A DNA stretch of 64,000 nucleotides from Pseudomonas sp. ICMP22404. Its GTDB lineage: Bacteria; Pseudomonadota; Gammaproteobacteria; Pseudomonadales; Pseudomonadaceae. Made by a program: the position numbers and the translations under genes. Of this stretch, positions 33,268-41,828 are shown piece by piece (within the stretch, counting starts at the first letter, position 1; every line of letters begins with the position of its first letter). The notes beneath the pieces are model-generated. The model did no database searches. It was not told where the DNA came from and saw only the letters and a list, made by a program, of their open reading frames with translations. The stretch covers positions 62,001 to 126,000 of the forward strand of contig NZ_VCNG01000008.1 in NCBI RefSeq assembly GCF_006227205.1, read 5' to 3'.

Positions 33268-33355
33268 TGTGGGAGTGAGCTTGCTCGCGATGAAGGCGCC
33301 GCGGTTTACCTGAAAACCGCGTTATCGTTTATCGCGAGCAAGCTCAGCTCCCACA
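33268..33355. repeat. REPIN, GTGGGAGTGAGCTTGCTCGCGAT subtype
   Basis: TGTGGGAGTGAGCTTGCTCG CGATG and an inverted copy ending GAGCAAGCTCAGCTCCCACA surround about 40 nt. A second half-arm (GGCTCGCTCCTACAAG) follows at 33358-33373. It separates convergent envZ and rimK. Confidence 0.87.
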
Positions 33356-33381
33356 AAGGCTCGCTCCTACAAGGGGCTGCG

Positions 33382-34287
33382 TTAACCCTTGCCCTTGGTC
33401 CGAGTCATGTTCGGCCCGCCATTCTTTTCCAGGTGCTCGATGATGATCCCCGCCACGTTCTTGCTCGTGGTGGTCTCGATGCCTTCCAGGCCAGGCGAGG
33501 AATTGACCTCCATCACCAAAGGGCCGTGATTGGAGCGCAGGATGTCGACGCCCGCCACGGCCAGGCCCATGACTTTTGCGGCGCGCAGGGCGGTCATGCG
33601 TTCTTCGGGGGTGATCTTGATCAGGCTGGCGCTGCCACCGCGATGCAGGTTGGAGCGAAACTCACCAGGCCGGGCCTGACGCTTCATCGACGCGATGACC
33701 TTGTCGCCGACCACGAAGCAGCGGATGTCCGCGCCGCCAGCTTCCTTGATGTATTCCTGGACCATGATGTTCTGCTTGAGGCCCATGAATGCCTCGATCA
33801 CCGATTCTGCCGCCGTCGCGGTTTCGCACAGGACCACGCCGATCCCCTGGGTGCCTTCCAGCACCTTGATGACCAGCGGTGCGCCATTGACCATTGCGAT
33901 CAGGTCGGGAATATCGTCGGGTGAATGGGCAAAACCGGTGACCGGCAGGCCGATGCCGCGCCGCGACAGCAGCTGCAGCGAACGCAGCTTGTCCCGGGCG
34001 CGGGCAATCGCCACGGATTCGTTGAGGGGAAACACCCCCATCATTTCGAACTGGCGCAGCACGGCGCAGCCATAGAAGGTCACGGATGCCCCGATGCGCG
34101 GGATCACCGCATCGAACCCTTCCAGCGGCTGGCCCCGGTAGTGGATCTGCGGCTTGTGGCTGGCGATGTTCATATAGGCGCGCAGGGTGTCGATCACCAC
34201 CATTTCATGGCCACGCTCAGTCCCGGCTTCAACCAGGCGACGAGTGGAATACAGACGCGGATTACGCGACAGCACAGCGATCTTCAT
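33382..34287 (-). CDS. rimK: Ribosomal protein S6--L-glutamate ligase
   Basis: The 301-aa ATP-grasp ligase adds glutamates to the C-terminus of ribosomal protein S6. Family blocks are MKIAVLSRNPRLYSTRRLVEA at the start, VIPRIGASVTFYGCAVLRQFEMMGV, SRRGIGLPVTGFAHSPDD, the ATP site PLVIKVLEGTQGIGVVLCET and the metal-binding end VAGVDILRSNHGPLVMEVNSSPGLEGIE. The ATG at 34287 overlaps the rimB stop by 4 nt. In P. fluorescens RimK is controlled by RimB and cyclic-di-GMP and changes ribosome content, motility and root colonisation; that role is transferred from the family. Confidence 0.96.
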   Translation of the reverse strand: MKIAVLSRNPRLYSTRRLVEAGTERGHEMVVIDTLRAYMNIASHKPQIHYRGQPLEGFDAVIPRIGASVTFYGCAVLRQFEMMGVFPLNESVAIARARDKLRSLQLLSRRGIGLPVTGFAHSPDDIPDLIAMVNGAPLVIKVLEGTQGIGVVLCETATAAESVIEAFMGLKQNIMVQEYIKEAGGADIRCFVVGDKVIASMKRQARPGEFRSNLHRGGSASLIKITPEERMTALRAAKVMGLAVAGVDILRSNHGPLVMEVNSSPGLEGIETTTSKNVAGIIIEHLEKNGGPNMTRTKGKG

Positions 34288-34766
34288 GCAACACCTGTGG
34301 CAGAGGTAGTGGACACCGGGAATGCCGGCTTGTCCTGAACGTATTTGATGCCTGGATTGACCACCAACTGGCCGTCGATCAAGGCTTTGGAGCCCAACAA
34401 CAGGCGATAGCGCATGGACTTGCGGCAAGCCAGGGTGAACTCGACCCGCCAGATCCGATCCCCGAGCGCCAGCGTGGTGCTGATCACGTAGCGGACCTGG
34501 GCATGGCCGTTGGAGCTTTTGATCGTCTTGCGCGCCACCAGCGGGGCTTCGCAGCGGCGATGACGAAGTTGTACCACCGTGCCCAGGTGCGCGGTGAAGC
34601 GTACCCACTTCTCACCGTCACGCTCGAATGGTTCGATGTCGGTGGCGTGCAGGCTGGAGGTACTGGCACCGGTGTCTATTTTTGCCCGTAGGCCCGCGAC
34701 TCCCAGATCCGGGAGCGCCACCCACTCGCGCAGACCGACAACGGTCAAATGGTCAAAAGTCTTCAA
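34284..34766 (-). CDS. rimB: Retropepsin-like ATP-dependent zinc protease family protein (RimB)
   Basis: The 160-aa protein has the aspartic-protease-like motif AKIDTGASTSSLHA (Asp31-Thr-Gly) and the family strands VRFTAHL, RYVISTTLALGDRIWRVEFTLACRKSMRYRLLLGSKAL. RimB relatives trim the glutamate tail that RimK adds to S6. No ATG exists near the family N-terminus. A TTG at 34766 (LKTFDHLTVVG) with CAGGTTG upstream is the best start; a GTG at 34826 would add 20 unlikely residues. It is coupled to rimK by a 4-nt overlap and is divergent from hslR. Confidence 0.85.
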   Translation of the reverse strand: MKTFDHLTVVGLREWVALPDLGVAGLRAKIDTGASTSSLHATDIEPFERDGEKWVRFTAHLGTVVQLRHRRCEAPLVARKTIKSSNGHAQVRYVISTTLALGDRIWRVEFTLACRKSMRYRLLLGSKALIDGQLVVNPGIKYVQDKPAFPVSTTSATGVA

Positions 34767-35007
34767 TAAAAACAACCTGTGATCGGTACTTCGGATCAGG
34801 GAGCCTGCGAGTCGCGGTATTTGCACAGAATAATCACAAAATGGCGACAGTTATCCAGTGGCCTGTGCGGCGAATTCGTGCACTCGACTTCAGGCCAGGA
34901 TTTGCCGGTGAGGCCGGTTCGGTGGGCATTCTATCTGTCGGCGTGGATTCGTGCGCCCGACAAAAACGGTAGTACAGTTCTGGTTATTGGCAGAAAGAGG
35001 AATTGCA

Positions 35008-35412
35008 GTGGCACAAAAACAGGAAGAGGACGACAAGGTCCGTCTCGATAAATGGTTGTGGGCGGCGCGATTCTATAAAACACGCGCGCTCGCCAAGGCC
35101 GCCATCGAAAGTGGCAAGGTCCACCATCGGGGCGAACGTTGCAAGCCGGGCAAAGAGCCACGTGTCGGGGACGAGTATGTCATTCGCGCCGGGTTCGACG
35201 AGAAGACTGTAGTGGTCGAGGCGTTGTCGATCGTGCGGCGTGGGGCGCCTGAAGCGCAAACCCTGTATCGCGAAACCGAAGCCAGTATCGCCAGGCGCGA
35301 AGCCGCCGCTGCCCAGCGCAAGGCCGGCGCCCTGGGCGTCAGTACCGACGGCAAGCCGAGCAAGAAACAGCGTCGGGACCTGTTCAAGTTTCGCGGCAGC
35401 AACAGCGAATAA
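35008..35412 (+). CDS. hslR: Ribosome-associated heat shock protein Hsp15
   Basis: The 134-aa protein has an N-terminal S4 RNA-binding domain (DDKVRLDKWLWAARFYKTRALAKAAIESGKVHHRGERCKPGKEPRVGDEY) and a basic C-terminal tail (KPSKKQRRDLFKFRGSNSE). It recycles free 50S subunits that carry nascent chains. The start is GTG at 35008, with AGAGGA 6-7 nt upstream. hslO (Hsp33) follows on the same strand but is separated by a REPIN-like repeat, whereas E. coli keeps both as neighbours. Confidence 0.94.
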   Translation: MAQKQEEDDKVRLDKWLWAARFYKTRALAKAAIESGKVHHRGERCKPGKEPRVGDEYVIRAGFDEKTVVVEALSIVRRGAPEAQTLYRETEASIARREAAAAQRKAGALGVSTDGKPSKKQRRDLFKFRGSNSE

Positions 35413-35453
35413 AAATGCTTCCAGAACAATGCGCATTGTCTGGGGGATCTATC

Positions 35454-35548
35454 TGTGGCGAGGGGATTTATCCCCGCTAGGGCGCGCAGTGGCCCTGTTT
35501 TTTGGGGGGGCGCTACGCAGCCCAGCGGGGATAAATCCCCTCGCCACA
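35454..35548. repeat. REPIN-like inverted pair, GTGGCGAGGGGATTTATCCCC family
   Basis: TGTGGCGAGGGGATTTATCC CCGCT and an inverted copy ending GGGGATAAATCCCCTCGCCA CA enclose about 35 nt with a G-run. The arms extend outward as ATCTATC / GATAGAT, making an unusually long stem. Confidence 0.9.
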
Positions 35549-35674
35549 GATAGATGTTGGATGCAACGAACGGTGTGGCTGTTCCCAGTCCCATTCCCTC
35601 CCTTGCTTGGAACCACCCTCGAATGCCCATAAAATGTCCGGCATCCTTTGTCATCACCTCAGATACCCATTCCT

Positions 35675-36577
35675 ATGACTGATTTACCGGATAACGACTG
35701 CACTCAACGTTTCATCTTTGATGACATCGACGCCCGTGGCGAGCTGGTGGCGTTGGAGCGTAGCTATGCCGAAGTCCTTGCCAAGCACCCCTATCCGGAG
35801 CCGGTGGCGCAACTGCTCGGTGAGTTGATGGCGGCGGCGTCGCTGTTGATCGGCACGTTGAAATTCGATGGCTTGCTGATTCTCCAGGCCCGCTCCGAAG
35901 GCCCGGTGCCGATGCTGATGATCGAATGCTCCAGCGAGCGCGAAATTCGAGGCCTGGCCCGCTATCACGCCGATCAGATCGCCCCTGGCGCGACCCTGAC
36001 CGACCTGATGCCCGACGGTGTGCTGGCCCTGACGGTCGACCCGACCCATGGCAAGCGCTACCAGGGCATTGTCGATCTCGACGGCGCGTCCCTGGCTGAA
36101 TGCTTCACCAATTACTTCGTCATGTCCCAGCAGACCAATACCAGGTTCTGGCTCTATGCCGACGGGCGGCGCGCCCGTGGCCTGCTGCTGCAACAATTGC
36201 CCGTCGACCGCATCCGCGACTCGGAAGAGCGCGAGGCCAGCTGGCAGCACGTCACGGCTCTGGCCAGCACCTTGAGCGCCGACGAATTGCTGAGCCTGGA
36301 CAACGAAACGGTCTTGCATCGTCTCTATCATGAAGAAGCCGTGCGCCTGTTCGACGAGTTGCCGCTGCGCTTCCAATGCAGTTGCTCTCGTGAACGATCC
36401 GGCAATGCGCTGGTCAGTCTGGGTCTGGAAGATGCGCAACAACTGGTCATCGAGCATGGCGGCGCCATTGAAATCGATTGTCAGTTCTGCAACGAGCGCT
36501 ACCTGTTCGATGGGGCAGACGTTGCACAATTGTTCGCCGGAGCGGGTGTCGATGCACCGTCAGATACTCGTCACTGA
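35675..36577 (+). CDS. hslO: Redox-regulated chaperone Hsp33
   Basis: The 300-aa chaperone has the N-terminal Hsp33 core (RFIFDDIDARGELVALERSYAEVLAKHPYPEPVAQLLGELMAAASLL, also SEREIRGLARY) and the C-terminal zinc switch with the pattern C-x-C ... C-x-x-C (FQCSCSRERS and DCQFCNERY). Oxidation of these cysteines releases zinc and activates holdase function. The start MTDLPDNDCT at 35675 fits the family; a weak in-frame start lies 9 codons upstream. Confidence 0.95.
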   Translation: MTDLPDNDCTQRFIFDDIDARGELVALERSYAEVLAKHPYPEPVAQLLGELMAAASLLIGTLKFDGLLILQARSEGPVPMLMIECSSEREIRGLARYHADQIAPGATLTDLMPDGVLALTVDPTHGKRYQGIVDLDGASLAECFTNYFVMSQQTNTRFWLYADGRRARGLLLQQLPVDRIRDSEEREASWQHVTALASTLSADELLSLDNETVLHRLYHEEAVRLFDELPLRFQCSCSRERSGNALVSLGLEDAQQLVIEHGGAIEIDCQFCNERYLFDGADVAQLFAGAGVDAPSDTRH

Positions 36578-36664
36578 ATCGGTTCAGTGCAGGTAAATCT
36601 CCTGACAAACGCCGGATTTACGCCGTACTGACGGGAGGGCCCTACTCTTTTTGGGCTTTTCTGG

Positions 36665-36755
36665 CATAATCCGGCCCACTTTTTTCGGGTAGTAGTGCGC
36701 GACTTCCTACTACAAAACGTTTGGAGCACTCGGCCAAGGGCCGATGGGGAACCAC
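36665..36755 (+). promoter_or_regulatory. pckA promoter/leader with two hairpins
   Basis: A TGGCATAAT extended -10-like element ends at 36670; I see no clear -35. The leader then contains GTAGTAG / CTACTAC (36690-36713) and a GC-rich CGGCC-AAG-GGCCG hairpin (36731-36743) that ends just before the GGGGAACC ribosome site of pckA. A stem this near the site could limit translation initiation. Confidence 0.5.
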
Positions 36756-38300
36756 ATGACGCAAGCCAATAACGCCGTGTACACCGATCTGAGTGTTGAT
36801 GATCTGGTCAAAGAAGCCCTGAATCGCGGTGAAGGCGAGCTTGCCGATACTGGCGCGCTGGTTGTTCGTACCGGTCATCGTACCGGTCGCTCGCCAGCCG
36901 ACCGTTTCATCGTAGAAGAACCGAGCACCCAGAACGCCATCGCCTGGGGCCCGATCAACCGCAAGTTCCCGGCCGACAAGTTCGATGCCCTGTGGAACCG
37001 TGTTGAAGCCTACCTGGGCGAGCGTGAGCGTTTCGTGTCCCACGTGCATGTAGGTTCCGATCCTGCGCACTACCTCCCGGTCAAGATGACCACCGAGACT
37101 GCCTGGCACAACCTGTTCGGTCGTTGCCTGTTCATCAACCCCGAGCAGTACAACGCCGGCGGCAAGGATGAATGGCAGATCCTCAACGCGCCGAACTTCG
37201 TTTGCGAGCCTGCGCGTGACGGCACCAACTCCGACGGTACCGTGATCATCAACTTCGCGGCCAAGAAAGTTCTCATCGCTGGCATGCGCTACGCCGGTGA
37301 AATGAAGAAGGCCCTGTTCTCCGTACAGAACTTCTTGCTGCCGGCTGTTGACGTACTGCCTATGCACTGCGCCGCGAACATGGGCGAAGAGGGTGATGTG
37401 ACCCTGTTCTTCGGTCTGTCGGGCACCGGCAAGACCACCCTGTCCGCCGACGAAAGCCGCTACCTGATCGGCGACGACGAGCACGGCTGGGGCGTGGGTG
37501 TGGTCTTCAACATCGAAGGCGGTTGCTATGCCAAGTGCATCGACCTGTCCGAGAAGAACGAGCCGGTGATCTGGAAAGCCATTCAGCACGGCGCCGTACT
37601 GGAAAACGTCGTCCTGGACCCGGTCACGAAGAAAGCCGACTACGCCGACGACAGCCTGACCCAGAACAGCCGCGCCGCCTACCCGCGCGAACTGATTGAA
37701 AAGCGCGCACCGAAAAACCTCGGTGGCGAGCCTAACGCCGTGATCTTCCTGACCTGCGACCTGACCGGCGTACTGCCACCGGTGTCGATCCTCAGCGAAG
37801 AACAAGCTGCTTACCACTTCCTGTCGGGTTACACCGCATTGGTAGGCTCGACCGAAATGGGTTCGGGCAGCGGCATCAAGTCGACCTTCTCCACCTGCTT
37901 CGGCGCTCCGTTCTTCCCGCGCCCGGCCGGTGAGTACGCGGAATTGCTGATCAAGCGTATCCGTGGCTTCGGCTCCAAGGTCTACCTGGTCAACACCGGC
38001 TGGACCGGCGGTGGCTACGGTGTCGGCAAGCGCTTCAACATCCCGACCACCCGTGCGGTGATCGCTGCGATCCAGAGCGGTGCGCTGATTGGTGCTGAAA
38101 CCGAACACCTGGACATCATCAATCTGGACGTGCCGTTGGCCGTTCCAGGCGTCGAGACCGGCCTGTTGAATCCACGCAACACCTGGGCCGACAAGGCTGC
38201 CTATGATGAAGCCGCCAAGGCTTTGGCTGGCCTGTTCACCGAAAACTTCAAGAAGTTCGAAGTGAGCGACGCGATCAAGGCTGCTGGTCCGCAGTTGTAA
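36756..38300 (+). CDS. pckA: Phosphoenolpyruvate carboxykinase (ATP)
   Basis: The 514-aa enzyme converts oxaloacetate and ATP to phosphoenolpyruvate, ADP and CO2 for gluconeogenesis from organic acids. Hallmarks are ALVVRTGHRTGRSPADRFIV, CAANMGEEGDVTLFFGLSGTGKTTLSAD with the kinase-1a P-loop GLSGTGKT, the metal-binding HGWGVGVVFNIEGGCYAKCIDLS and FLTCDLTGVLPPVS with a C-terminal GWTGGGYGVGKRF. GGGGAACC lies just before the ATG at 36756. Codon use is strongly biased to C/G-ending common codons, as expected for a highly expressed gene. A clear terminator follows. Confidence 0.97.
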   Translation: MTQANNAVYTDLSVDDLVKEALNRGEGELADTGALVVRTGHRTGRSPADRFIVEEPSTQNAIAWGPINRKFPADKFDALWNRVEAYLGERERFVSHVHVGSDPAHYLPVKMTTETAWHNLFGRCLFINPEQYNAGGKDEWQILNAPNFVCEPARDGTNSDGTVIINFAAKKVLIAGMRYAGEMKKALFSVQNFLLPAVDVLPMHCAANMGEEGDVTLFFGLSGTGKTTLSADESRYLIGDDEHGWGVGVVFNIEGGCYAKCIDLSEKNEPVIWKAIQHGAVLENVVLDPVTKKADYADDSLTQNSRAAYPRELIEKRAPKNLGGEPNAVIFLTCDLTGVLPPVSILSEEQAAYHFLSGYTALVGSTEMGSGSGIKSTFSTCFGAPFFPRPAGEYAELLIKRIRGFGSKVYLVNTGWTGGGYGVGKRFNIPTTRAVIAAIQSGALIGAETEHLDIINLDVPLAVPGVETGLLNPRNTWADKAAYDEAAKALAGLFTENFKKFEVSDAIKAAGPQL

Positions 38301-38322
38301 GGTTTGGTCCGCGAATAGAAAG

Positions 38323-38346
38323 CCGCCCTTCGGGGCGGTTTTTTTT
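38323..38346 (+). terminator. Rho-independent terminator of pckA
   Basis: CCGCCC-TTCG-GGGCGG, a stem with a stable UUCG tetraloop, is followed by eight T residues. Confidence 0.95.
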
Positions 38347-38476
38347 GGGCGGTTATTCGTGTCCATCCCTCGCGCACGTCCGCTTTGGCTGAGGGCTGGA
38401 ATTTTTCCGCCTGATTGAGAAGGAACAGCCAGAATATTGCTACTTGGCCGTCTAACGACCCTACAAGCTCTGATGA

Positions 38477-38743
38477 CTAGCGCAATCGCTGCCGTACAAC
38501 CTCCAGCAGTTCGCTGCCGTCCTGAACCAATAGATAAAGCGCATGGACAATGCTGGGAATGTCCTTTACATCGGCATGCTCGAAACAAAGGCAATGCAGG
38601 GTTTCGAGCAGGTTGCTGGAGGCTTGGATTCGTTGGGCGGCGGCGTCGCAGAGGTGCTGGAGATCGGCCTCGGTGTCGATGACCAGCACAGGTGTGCTGT
38701 TGAGCCGCTGGTATTGCTCGACAGGCGGGTTGGGTATTTGCAT
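38477..38743 (-). CDS. Small DUF3077/DUF6124-like protein
   Basis: The 88-aa protein has an AGAGG site before its ATG. Its pattern, a hydrophobic start (NSTPVLVIDTEADLQHLCDAAAQRIQASSNLLETLHCLCFEH) followed by a helix ending HALYLLVQDGSELLEVVRQRL, resembles the small DUF3077/DUF6124 helical proteins that are abundant in Pseudomonas and have no known function. It has no signal peptide. It is convergent with pckA and probably monocistronic. Confidence 0.65.
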   Translation of the reverse strand: MQIPNPPVEQYQRLNSTPVLVIDTEADLQHLCDAAAQRIQASSNLLETLHCLCFEHADVKDIPSIVHALYLLVQDGSELLEVVRQRLR

Positions 38744-39040
38744 TTGAGCCTCTTCGGTACGGCTTTTGAATCGCGCCGTGGACTATAGAGAGCTCTATTC
38801 GAGGACCGCAATATGGCCGGGAGGGACAGGTTGCGTAGGACGTTTACCAGCGTCTGACGCTCGGATGAGCGTCTTATTCCTGATGCTTGCTGGCTTCCCG
38901 GTTTTCCGCGTCATTCTCCGTGAGGTCCTACACATGCGCTGTAGGCACTGCTCAAGAGGCGGTAGGCTGCTTCTGATAAGGCCGTCATTGATCACAGCCT
39001 TATCAGGTATTCACTGAGCGAAACGTGTCGCTGTGCTGGG
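38744..39040. other. 297-bp intergenic region with two perfect hairpins
   Basis: GACGCTC-GGAT-GAGCGTC followed by TTATT lies at 38856-38877 and CTGATAAGGC ... GCCTTATCAG (10-bp arms, 14-nt loop) at 38973-39006. No gene is supported. The second hairpin sits just after the small lipoprotein gene and may be its terminator, although a T-run is missing. Confidence 0.5.
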
Positions 39041-39181
39041 TCAGCCCATCAATGAAGAAGTCGCAGGCGTTAGGGGTGGGGTTTTACAGGCGGCAAGCAA
39101 TGGCGGTATTTCGGGGACTCTCATGCATCCGCCCAGCAGCAGGGTTGCGGTGATGAGGAGGAGGGTCAGTTTGTGCGACAT
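39041..39181 (-). CDS. Small proline-rich lipoprotein, probably C-terminally frameshifted
   Basis: The 46-aa product starts at an ATG with AAGGGAA upstream and has a lipoprotein signal (MSHKLTLLLITATLLLGGC) with the acceptor Cys at residue 19. The mature part is short and Pro-rich with a second Cys (MRVPEIPPLLAACKTPPLTP), a composition seen in Rz1-like spanin lipoproteins and in other small envelope lipoproteins. After the C-run near 39073-39081 the +1-shifted frame continues as an NACDFFIDGLTQHSDTFRS-like tail to a stop at 39003, so a one-base loss in the C-run may have truncated it. It lies 22 nt after the subtilisin lipoprotein gene and is probably co-transcribed. Function unknown. Confidence 0.6.
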   Translation of the reverse strand: MSHKLTLLLITATLLLGGCMRVPEIPPLLAACKTPPLTPATSSLMG

Positions 39182-39203
39182 GGTTTTTTCCCTTTGAAGT
39201 TTA

Positions 39204-40268
39204 TCAATCAACCATTGATTCAGGTACGCGTAGAGAAGCCGCTTCAAGGTCCATCAACCCTCGACCATAGGCCTCGCTGTTGGCGTAGATACCCGTGCGA
39301 TTGCTCGTCGCCAGCAGGTGCTCGCGTACCTGCTGCGGATTGAGTTGTGGATAACGGCTTTGCAGCGCAGCCAATGCGCCCGTGACTAACGCTGCAGCCG
39401 GGGATGTACCGGCGGTGTGTACGTAACGTCCATCCTTGGCGACGGTGAGCAGGCCTGCCTGAGCACCTGCGTCCCCACCGGGAACGGCGATGCACCAGGC
39501 TGCCGCGACCCCGCAATAATTGGATTTGCCATTGATGGCGCTGCCGTCGCTCTTCAGTGCGACGACCGCGATCCAACCCTTTTCCAACTCAGGTAATGCC
39601 GCTGGCAAGCCTGGTTCGGCCAAGGGTTCGCGCTTGAGTTCATTACCGGTCGGAAAGACAAACACGGCGCCTTCCGATACCAGCTTTCGAGCAACGCCCA
39701 ATGAGTCAGGCATTACCTGTTTGTAACGTGATTCGGTGATTTCGGTGGCGGGGATGGCGTTGGCCCACGAGTTGTTGAACAGGCGGGCGCCCTTGTCGAA
39801 GCCACTTTGCCAGGATCGGGCAATTTCGCTGTCGAAGAAAAACGGCTCGTTGTCGTCGCCAAAGCGGAAGGGGATCAGCCGGGCGTTGAAGGCGATCCCG
39901 TGCATACCCTGATTGTCCTTGTTGGCGGCGAGGATGCCCGCCATCTGGGTACCGTGGCCAACGCGATCAACCGTACCAGGACGGTCTTCGACATAGTCGT
40001 ATCCGGGGTCATTCAACCTGCCCTCGAACTCTTGCAAATGGGCGTTGAGTCCCGAGTCGATCAGCGCCACGGTCACGTCCTGGCCGGTGCCGCCACGTGC
40101 ATACAGAGCCGAAGCCTTTACGACGGACAGGCCTTGTTGCGCAAGATACTCGGGGGTTTCGAACACGGCCGGTTCCACACCGGATTGTTCAGGAATGGTC
40201 AGACAGCCGACCAGCAATGACGCTGACATGATCGCCAGGACGCGTAGCGCGGAAAACGGGTGTGGCAT
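39204..40268 (-). CDS. S8-family (subtilisin-like) lipoprotein serine protease
   Basis: The 354-aa protein has a lipoprotein signal ending LLVGC with acceptor Cys22. The subtilisin triad is complete: Asp71 in VALIDSGLNA, His105 in RVGHGTQMAGILA and Ser289 in HTAGTSPAAALVTGALAAL; the oxyanion Asn is probably Asn209 (FPTGNE). GTSPA replaces the more common GTSMA. There is no C-terminal autotransporter barrel or prodomain, so the enzyme is probably tethered to the outer membrane and faces the periplasm or the surface, like the passenger part of NalP/SphB1-type proteases. AAGGA precedes the ATG at 40268. A small lipoprotein gene follows at once. Confidence 0.88.
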   Translation of the reverse strand: MPHPFSALRVLAIMSASLLVGCLTIPEQSGVEPAVFETPEYLAQQGLSVVKASALYARGGTGQDVTVALIDSGLNAHLQEFEGRLNDPGYDYVEDRPGTVDRVGHGTQMAGILAANKDNQGMHGIAFNARLIPFRFGDDNEPFFFDSEIARSWQSGFDKGARLFNNSWANAIPATEITESRYKQVMPDSLGVARKLVSEGAVFVFPTGNELKREPLAEPGLPAALPELEKGWIAVVALKSDGSAINGKSNYCGVAAAWCIAVPGGDAGAQAGLLTVAKDGRYVHTAGTSPAAALVTGALAALQSRYPQLNPQQVREHLLATSNRTGIYANSEAYGRGLMDLEAASLRVPESMVD

Positions 40269-40564
40269 GGTTCGGTCCTTGAACGGAGCGCTTGAGCAGC
40301 GGGCCTCCTGGCCCGATGTCGCGGGTGAATTGACGGTGCACCTTAACCTGCGAGCGGTGCCGGAACGAGGCATCAAAGTGCCCGGATTTGTATCACCTCA
40401 TGGCAAAGGAAAGGGCAGCCGTGGCTGTATCAAGGGCAACATCCGCAAGAGACACCTGTGATCTGCATCCATCCGCTGAATGCCGCTTATCACACGAATA
40501 AATTTCAAAAACGGCCAGTGGCTGACTAAGGTGAAGGCTGTCTATCGCCGACGAGAGAACAGAC

Positions 40565-41782
40565 ATGAGCCAGACGATTGAGCACGCCGCCGTGATCGGT
40601 GCAGGCACCATGGGACGGGGCATCGTGATGTGCCTGGCCAATGCCGGAGTGATGGTGCGGTGGGTCGACAACAACCCGCAGATGCTGGAACAGGCGCTGG
40701 CGGCCGTGGCCGAGACCTATGCCCATGGCGTGCGCCAGGGCCGTATCGACCAGGGTGAAGCCGATGCGCGGATTGCCAGGGTGACCAGGGCAGGCGACTA
40801 CGCGGCGATCCGGGACGTGGACCTGGTGATCGAGGCGGTGTACGAGAACCTTGAACTCAAGCAGCAGATCTTCAGGGAGCTGGATGGCCTGCTCAAACCC
40901 GAGGCCATTCTGGCGAGCAACACGTCGGCCCTGGACATCGATGCCATTGCCGCCGCCACGCGCCGGCCAAGCCAGGTCCTGGGCCTGCATTTCTTCAGTC
41001 CGGCGCACATCATGAAACTGCTGGAAATCGTTCGCGGCGCGCAGACCTCCAGGGCGGTGCTGGACGCAGCCCTGACACTGGGCAGGCGCATGGGCAAGGT
41101 CAGTGTGGTGTCGGGCAATTGCCATGGATTCATCGGCAACCGGATGCTTCACCCCTATGTGCTGGAGGCCCGCAAGATGTTGCTGGAGGGCGCGTTTCCC
41201 CATCAGATCGATGCGGCGTTGCAGGGTTTCGGCTTCGCCATGGGGCCATTCCGTATGTACGACGTGGTCGGGATCGACCTGGAGTGGCGTGCACGGGAAC
41301 TGGCGGGCAAAGGCCAGGATGCCCCCGAAGTGCAGGTGGACAACCGCTTGTGCGAGCTCGGGCGGTTCGGCCAGAAAAGCGGCAACGGGTATTATCATTA
41401 CGAACCCGGCAGCCGACAGGCCGAGCATGACGTAGAGGTCGATGCGTTGGTGCTGAAAGTCAGTGAGGAACTGGGTTTTCAGCGTCGGGAGATCGACAGC
41501 GGGGAAATTCTCGAGCGTTGCCTGCTGGCATTGGTCAACGAGGGTGCGAAGATCCTGCAGGAAGGCATTGCCGGGTCGGCCCACGACATCGACCTGGTGT
41601 ACCTCAACGGCTATGGTTTTCCGGCGGACAAAGGTGGTCCGATGGCCTGGGCCGACCAGCAAGGACTTGAAGATATCCACGCGCGACTGCTGGCGCTCGA
41701 AACGAAGCAGGGAGACCAGTGGCGACCTGCGCGTCTGATCGGGGAGCTGGCGGCCCAAGGCAAGGGATTCGCGCAGCTGTAG
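40565..41782 (+). CDS. 3-hydroxyacyl-CoA dehydrogenase (FadB-type without hydratase domain)
   Basis: The 405-aa NAD-dependent enzyme opens with the Rossmann motif AAVIGAGTMGRGI (GAGTMG at 12-17). DVDLVIEAVYENLELKQQIF, the active-site block SNTSALDIDAIA, LGLHFFSPAHIMKLLEIV with the catalytic His, and NRMLHPYVLEARKMLLEG follow. Two C-terminal 3HCDH domains are present (about 185-280 and 300-395), with YLNGYGFPADKGGPMAWAD near the end as in FadB/FadJ. It lacks the N-terminal enoyl-CoA hydratase. Its partner downstream is a thioesterase, so beta-oxidation of a special short or branched acyl-CoA is likely; the substrate is open. Confidence 0.9.
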   Translation: MSQTIEHAAVIGAGTMGRGIVMCLANAGVMVRWVDNNPQMLEQALAAVAETYAHGVRQGRIDQGEADARIARVTRAGDYAAIRDVDLVIEAVYENLELKQQIFRELDGLLKPEAILASNTSALDIDAIAAATRRPSQVLGLHFFSPAHIMKLLEIVRGAQTSRAVLDAALTLGRRMGKVSVVSGNCHGFIGNRMLHPYVLEARKMLLEGAFPHQIDAALQGFGFAMGPFRMYDVVGIDLEWRARELAGKGQDAPEVQVDNRLCELGRFGQKSGNGYYHYEPGSRQAEHDVEVDALVLKVSEELGFQRREIDSGEILERCLLALVNEGAKILQEGIAGSAHDIDLVYLNGYGFPADKGGPMAWADQQGLEDIHARLLALETKQGDQWRPARLIGELAAQGKGFAQL

Positions 41783-41828
41783 CCGCGTCCTGCGAAGTTC
41801 ACTGGCCCCCCACCCTCAAGGACAATCG

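Noticed and set aside
36642..38594. A 650-codon minus-strand frame opposite pckA
   Set aside because: pckA is certain, and strong codon bias there leaves the opposite frame open by chance.
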